This document shows positions 6,036-7,891 of a stretch of DNA of 7,891 nt, one piece after another. A model generated the notes under the pieces. It did no database searches. It was given only the letters and a program-made list of their open reading frames with translations, and was not told the origin of the DNA. Origin of the DNA: an uncultured Porphyromonadaceae bacterium. Its GTDB lineage: Bacteria; Bacteroidota; Bacteroidia; Bacteroidales; Muribaculaceae. Each line of letters opens with the position of its first letter. Position 1 is the first letter of the stretch. The stretch is taken from the NCBI GenBank assembly GCA_938027385.1, contig CALJBF010000319.1, positions 1 to 7,891 of the forward strand. The letters run 5' to 3'. Both the position numbers and the translations under genes were made by a program.

Positions 6036-7304
6036 ATGCCACGCGAACGCATATTGCTCTGCAAGCCTCACATGTCGGGGCGCGAAATGTCATTTATCGA
6101 GAAAGCAATGGCCGAGGACTGGGCTGTGCCGCTGGGGCCCGACGTCGATGCCTTCGAATCCGACCTCGAAAGGTTCGTCAACCGGGTGAAGGGGGAATCA
6201 GCTCCGCTTGACCGCCGTGTTGTGGCTCTTTCGTCAGGCACAGCGGCCATCCATCTGGCTCTGCTGGCGTGCGGTGTCGGCCGCGGCGACGAGGTGATGG
6301 TGCAGTCTTTCACATTCTGCGCGTCGGCCAATCCCGTGACCTACTGTGGCGCCACACCCGTGTTTGTCGACTCAGAGACCGAAACCTGGAACATCGACCC
6401 GGACCTGCTTGACACCGCCATACGCGACCGTATCGCCGTCACCGGCCGCAAGCCCAAGGCAATCGTGGTGGTAGCGCTCTACGGCATGCCCTACCGCATA
6501 GACCGCATCATGGAGATTGCCGACCGCTACGGCATACCCGTCATCGAGGACGCCGCCGAGGGGTTCGGCTCGCGTTTCGACGGCCGGATACTCGGCACAT
6601 TCGGACGTTTCGGCATCATGTCATTCAACGGCAACAAGATGATCACTACTTCGGGCGGCGGGGCCCTGACTGTACCCGACGACGCCAGCCGCCGACACAT
6701 AATGTGGCTGGCCACCCAGGCCCGCGAGGCATATCCCCACTATCAGCACGAGACCATCGGCTATAATTACCGCCTCTCAAACATCAGCGCCTGCATAGGG
6801 CGTGGCCAGATGACCATACTTGACGAACACCTGGCCCACCACCGCCACGTGCAGGAGATGTACCGCCATCTGCTGGCCGACATCCCCGGGCTGACACTGC
6901 ACGACAACCCGTCGGTCCGCTACGACTCCAATTTCTGGCTCTGCACCGTAACGCTCGCCCCCGGATTACACATAATCGGACAGGAACGCGCCTATTCTAC
7001 CGCAGTCAAAGGCGCTGTCGGGGGCGCCGCGGGTGTCACGCACACCCCCACCGCCACCACAACCGACTGCCAGCCCAACACCAACGTCGAGGCCATGCGC
7101 CTGGCACTGGACGCCGCAGGCATAGAGTCGCGCCCGCTGTGGAAACCGATGCACCGGCAGCCCGTCTTTGCCGACGCCCCTGCCTACGTCAACGGCGTGA
7201 GCGAGGCACTGTTCGCCACCGGTCTCTGCCTCCCCGCGGGGCCCTACGTAACTGACGACGACCTGCACCACATCGCCGCCACCATCCGCTCCGCCCTCGC
7301 CTGA
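6036..7304 (+). CDS. PLP-dependent sugar aminotransferase (DegT/DnrJ/EryC1/StrS family)
   Basis: This 422-residue cytoplasmic enzyme should transfer an amino group from glutamate to a keto-sugar nucleotide, as in synthesis of bacillosamine-type sugars (PglE-like) or related amino sugars. It begins RILLCKPHMSGRE, then PLGPDVDAFE. The cofactor-phosphate loop is LSSGTAA (G68-T69), D172 in IEDAAE contacts the PLP ring nitrogen, and the Schiff-base lysine is K201 in SFNGNKMITTSGGGA. IESRPLWKPMH is at 363-373 and a family-like LCLPAGPYVTDDDL end follows. An extra stretch at about 310-348, between TLAPG and NVEAMRLAL, makes it longer than the usual 370-390 residues. The start is ATG 6036, because the family begins at this point; a TTG at 5997 would add 13 unmatched residues and overlap the cupin stop. 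It is the last gene of the operon, 35 bases after the cupin. The exact sugar substrate is unknown. Confidence 0.92.
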   Translation: MPRERILLCKPHMSGREMSFIEKAMAEDWAVPLGPDVDAFESDLERFVNRVKGESAPLDRRVVALSSGTAAIHLALLACGVGRGDEVMVQSFTFCASANPVTYCGATPVFVDSETETWNIDPDLLDTAIRDRIAVTGRKPKAIVVVALYGMPYRIDRIMEIADRYGIPVIEDAAEGFGSRFDGRILGTFGRFGIMSFNGNKMITTSGGGALTVPDDASRRHIMWLATQAREAYPHYQHETIGYNYRLSNISACIGRGQMTILDEHLAHHRHVQEMYRHLLADIPGLTLHDNPSVRYDSNFWLCTVTLAPGLHIIGQERAYSTAVKGAVGGAAGVTHTPTATTTDCQPNTNVEAMRLALDAAGIESRPLWKPMHRQPVFADAPAYVNGVSEALFATGLCLPAGPYVTDDDLHHIAATIRSALA

Positions 7305-7320
7305 CCGGTTTACCACGGAG

Positions 7321-7351
7321 TTGCATATGCCGAATTTTCGATGTAAATTTG
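7321..7351 (+). promoter_or_regulatory. Well-formed Bacteroides-type promoter of the small membrane protein gene
   Basis: TTG at 7321-7323 (-33 element) and TAAATTTG at 7344-7351 (-7 element, consensus TAnnTTTG) are separated by 20 bases, the normal spacing in Bacteroides. This is the best-matched promoter in the window. Transcription would begin near 7357-7358, giving a leader of only about 17 bases that holds little more than the ribosome binding site. Confidence 0.7.
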
Positions 7352-7357
7352 TGGACC

Positions 7358-7365
7358 AAAGGAGG
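7358..7365 (+). promoter_or_regulatory. Strong Shine-Dalgarno for the 77-residue protein
   Basis: AAAGGAGG at 7358-7365 ends eight bases before the ATG at 7374. It complements the 16S 3' end well and fixes the start codon. None of the other genes in this window has a comparable site, so this short gene appears tuned for efficient initiation. Confidence 0.75.
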
Positions 7366-7373
7366 ATAACACC

Positions 7374-7607
7374 ATGATACAGATCGGGAAATACCGGATG
7401 GGATTTGCGGCGGCATCGATGGCCGTGGTTTTCGTGGCGCTGAGCGTATGCGCCGTCGTGGCGGCATGCCGCCAGACACGCCCCGAATGGCCCGTACCGC
7501 TGTGGCAGCTCATCGTAATCAACGAATGCCTGGCCCTGCTGGTCACCCTTGTCTACGGCATCCTGGCCCATTTCGCCATCGCCCTCATCGACCGTTTCCG
7601 CAAATAA
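7374..7607 (+). CDS. Small two-helix membrane protein of unknown function
   Basis: This 77-residue protein is not recognised. It has a short basic start (K6, R8), a hydrophobic helix at about 11-32, a short polar loop (RQTRPEWP, 33-40), a second hydrophobic helix at about 43-72 with a Glu at 51, and a basic tail DRFRK. With positive charges at both ends the termini may both face the cytoplasm, although the loop also carries two Arg. An alternative is a lipoprotein: VAAC at 29-32 fits a lipobox, though a second membrane helix after it would be odd. Coding is supported by its own well-spaced promoter, the strong Shine-Dalgarno and the hairpin downstream. It lies 69 bases after the aminotransferase but seems to be a separate transcription unit. 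No similar family comes to mind. Confidence 0.72.
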   Translation: MIQIGKYRMGFAAASMAVVFVALSVCAVVAACRQTRPEWPVPLWQLIVINECLALLVTLVYGILAHFAIALIDRFRK

Positions 7608-7636
7608 CCGCACCGAATAAATACACGGTAACAGAC

Positions 7637-7680
7637 AACAGCCCCCGCCACCTGCAACCAGGCAGATGGCGGGGGATGTT
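7637..7680. terminator. Hairpin between convergent genes, probable bidirectional terminator
   Basis: Arms 7642-7655 (CCCCCGCCACCTGC) and 7662-7675 pair over 14 positions with one C-A mismatch around a six-base loop. After a G-A mismatch, AACA (7637-7640) pairs with TGTT (7677-7680). The hairpin sits 30 bases after the small-protein stop and 20 bases past the stop of the minus-strand gene, so it can serve both. Neither side has a long T run; the minus-strand side (CTGTTGTCTGTT) is the more T-rich. Confidence 0.72.
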
Positions 7681-7699
7681 ACATGCGGATGATTCAAAA

Positions 7700-7891
7700 T
7701 CAGCGGACGGCTACCTTGTGGGTGGTGGAGCCGACGGTGACAAGGTAGATGCCGGGGGCGCCGTCAACCGAGAGGGTGCCGGGCGAAGAGACAGGGGAGG
7801 TAGGAGCCGGAGTAGCCGTGGGGACCGGGGCGGGGAACGAGGCGATGAGGCGACCGTCGAGGGTGTGGATTGTCACGGCATGCGTACCGGC
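7700..7891 (-). CDS. 3' end of a secreted protein with type IX secretion-like C-terminal sorting domain (partial)
   Basis: On the minus strand, 63 codons from the window edge run open to a TGA at 7702-7700; the 5' part lies outside the window. The translation fits the C-terminal sorting domain recognised by the type IX secretion system of Bacteroidota. It has HAVTIHTLDGRLIASF (a beta strand, the conserved Gly-Arg turn and the next strand), then GAPGIYLVTV, and the final strand THKVAVR with Lys and Val just before the stop. Such tails send folded proteins across the outer membrane and are usually cut off at the surface. A Pro/Ala/Thr-rich insert (visible residues 20-37) replaces the normally short central turn. 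The cargo domains are not visible, so the substrate or activity of the protein cannot be stated. Confidence 0.75.
   Translation of the reverse strand, partial: AGTHAVTIHTLDGRLIASFPAPVPTATPAPTSPVSSPGTLSVDGAPGIYLVTVGSTTHKVAVR

Noticed and set aside
7642..7675. GC-rich inverted repeat as a CRISPR repeat, attachment site or transposon end
   Set aside because: It is a single copy lying between convergent genes with hairpin geometry, and no transposase, integrase or repeated copies are present.
6966..7697. Minus-strand open frame of 243 codons across the aminotransferase end and the small gene
   Set aside because: It runs antisense to conserved aminotransferase motifs, through a promoter with Shine-Dalgarno and through the hairpin at 7637-7680. 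Its translation shows no recognisable domain.

Overview
The window looks like chromosome from a GC-rich member of the Bacteroidota, most likely order Bacteroidales and perhaps Muribaculaceae-like. Three things support this: promoter boxes of the Bacteroides type (TAnnTTTG) ahead of each transcription unit on the + strand, mostly weak or absent Shine-Dalgarno sequences, and protein families typical of the order. The family-level placement is an inference from protein style and cannot be proven here.

Region A (about 80-3577) is a three-gene envelope operon. It encodes a secreted protein with two related N-terminal units and a C-terminal LysM domain, a coiled-coil lipoprotein with a conserved Bacteroidales-type C-terminal domain, and a large secreted protein with an N-terminal LysM, TPR-like helices, a charged helix, a Gly/Met/Ala-rich stretch and a beta-rich tail. 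It starts at a TAATTTTG promoter and ends at a strong hairpin terminator (3533-3577). Two LysM proteins and a lipoprotein together suggest a periplasmic, peptidoglycan-associated module of unknown function.

Region B (about 3604-7304) is a compact four-gene surface-polysaccharide operon: an NAD-dependent sugar epimerase/4-ketoreductase, a WecA/WbpL-type polyprenyl-phosphate sugar-1-phosphate transferase (overlapping the first gene by ATGA), a WbuC-family cupin and a DegT/DnrJ/EryC1/StrS aminotransferase. Together they look like the end of a nucleotide-sugar pathway plus the enzyme that loads the first sugar onto undecaprenyl phosphate. The 4,6-dehydratase, later glycosyltransferases and flippase are not in the window. 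A 15-base palindrome lies between the promoter box and the first gene.

Region C (7305-7891) holds a 77-residue membrane protein with its own well-formed promoter and an unusually good Shine-Dalgarno, then a hairpin between convergent genes. On the minus strand at the edge is the 3' end of a gene whose last 63 residues resemble a type IX secretion C-terminal sorting domain.

No rRNA, tRNA, CRISPR array, insertion sequence or integrase was seen. The least ordinary items are the LysM/lipoprotein operon, the roughly 35-residue insertion in the aminotransferase, the His-to-Arg change in the cupin metal motif, the palindrome, the small membrane protein and the sorting-domain tail.
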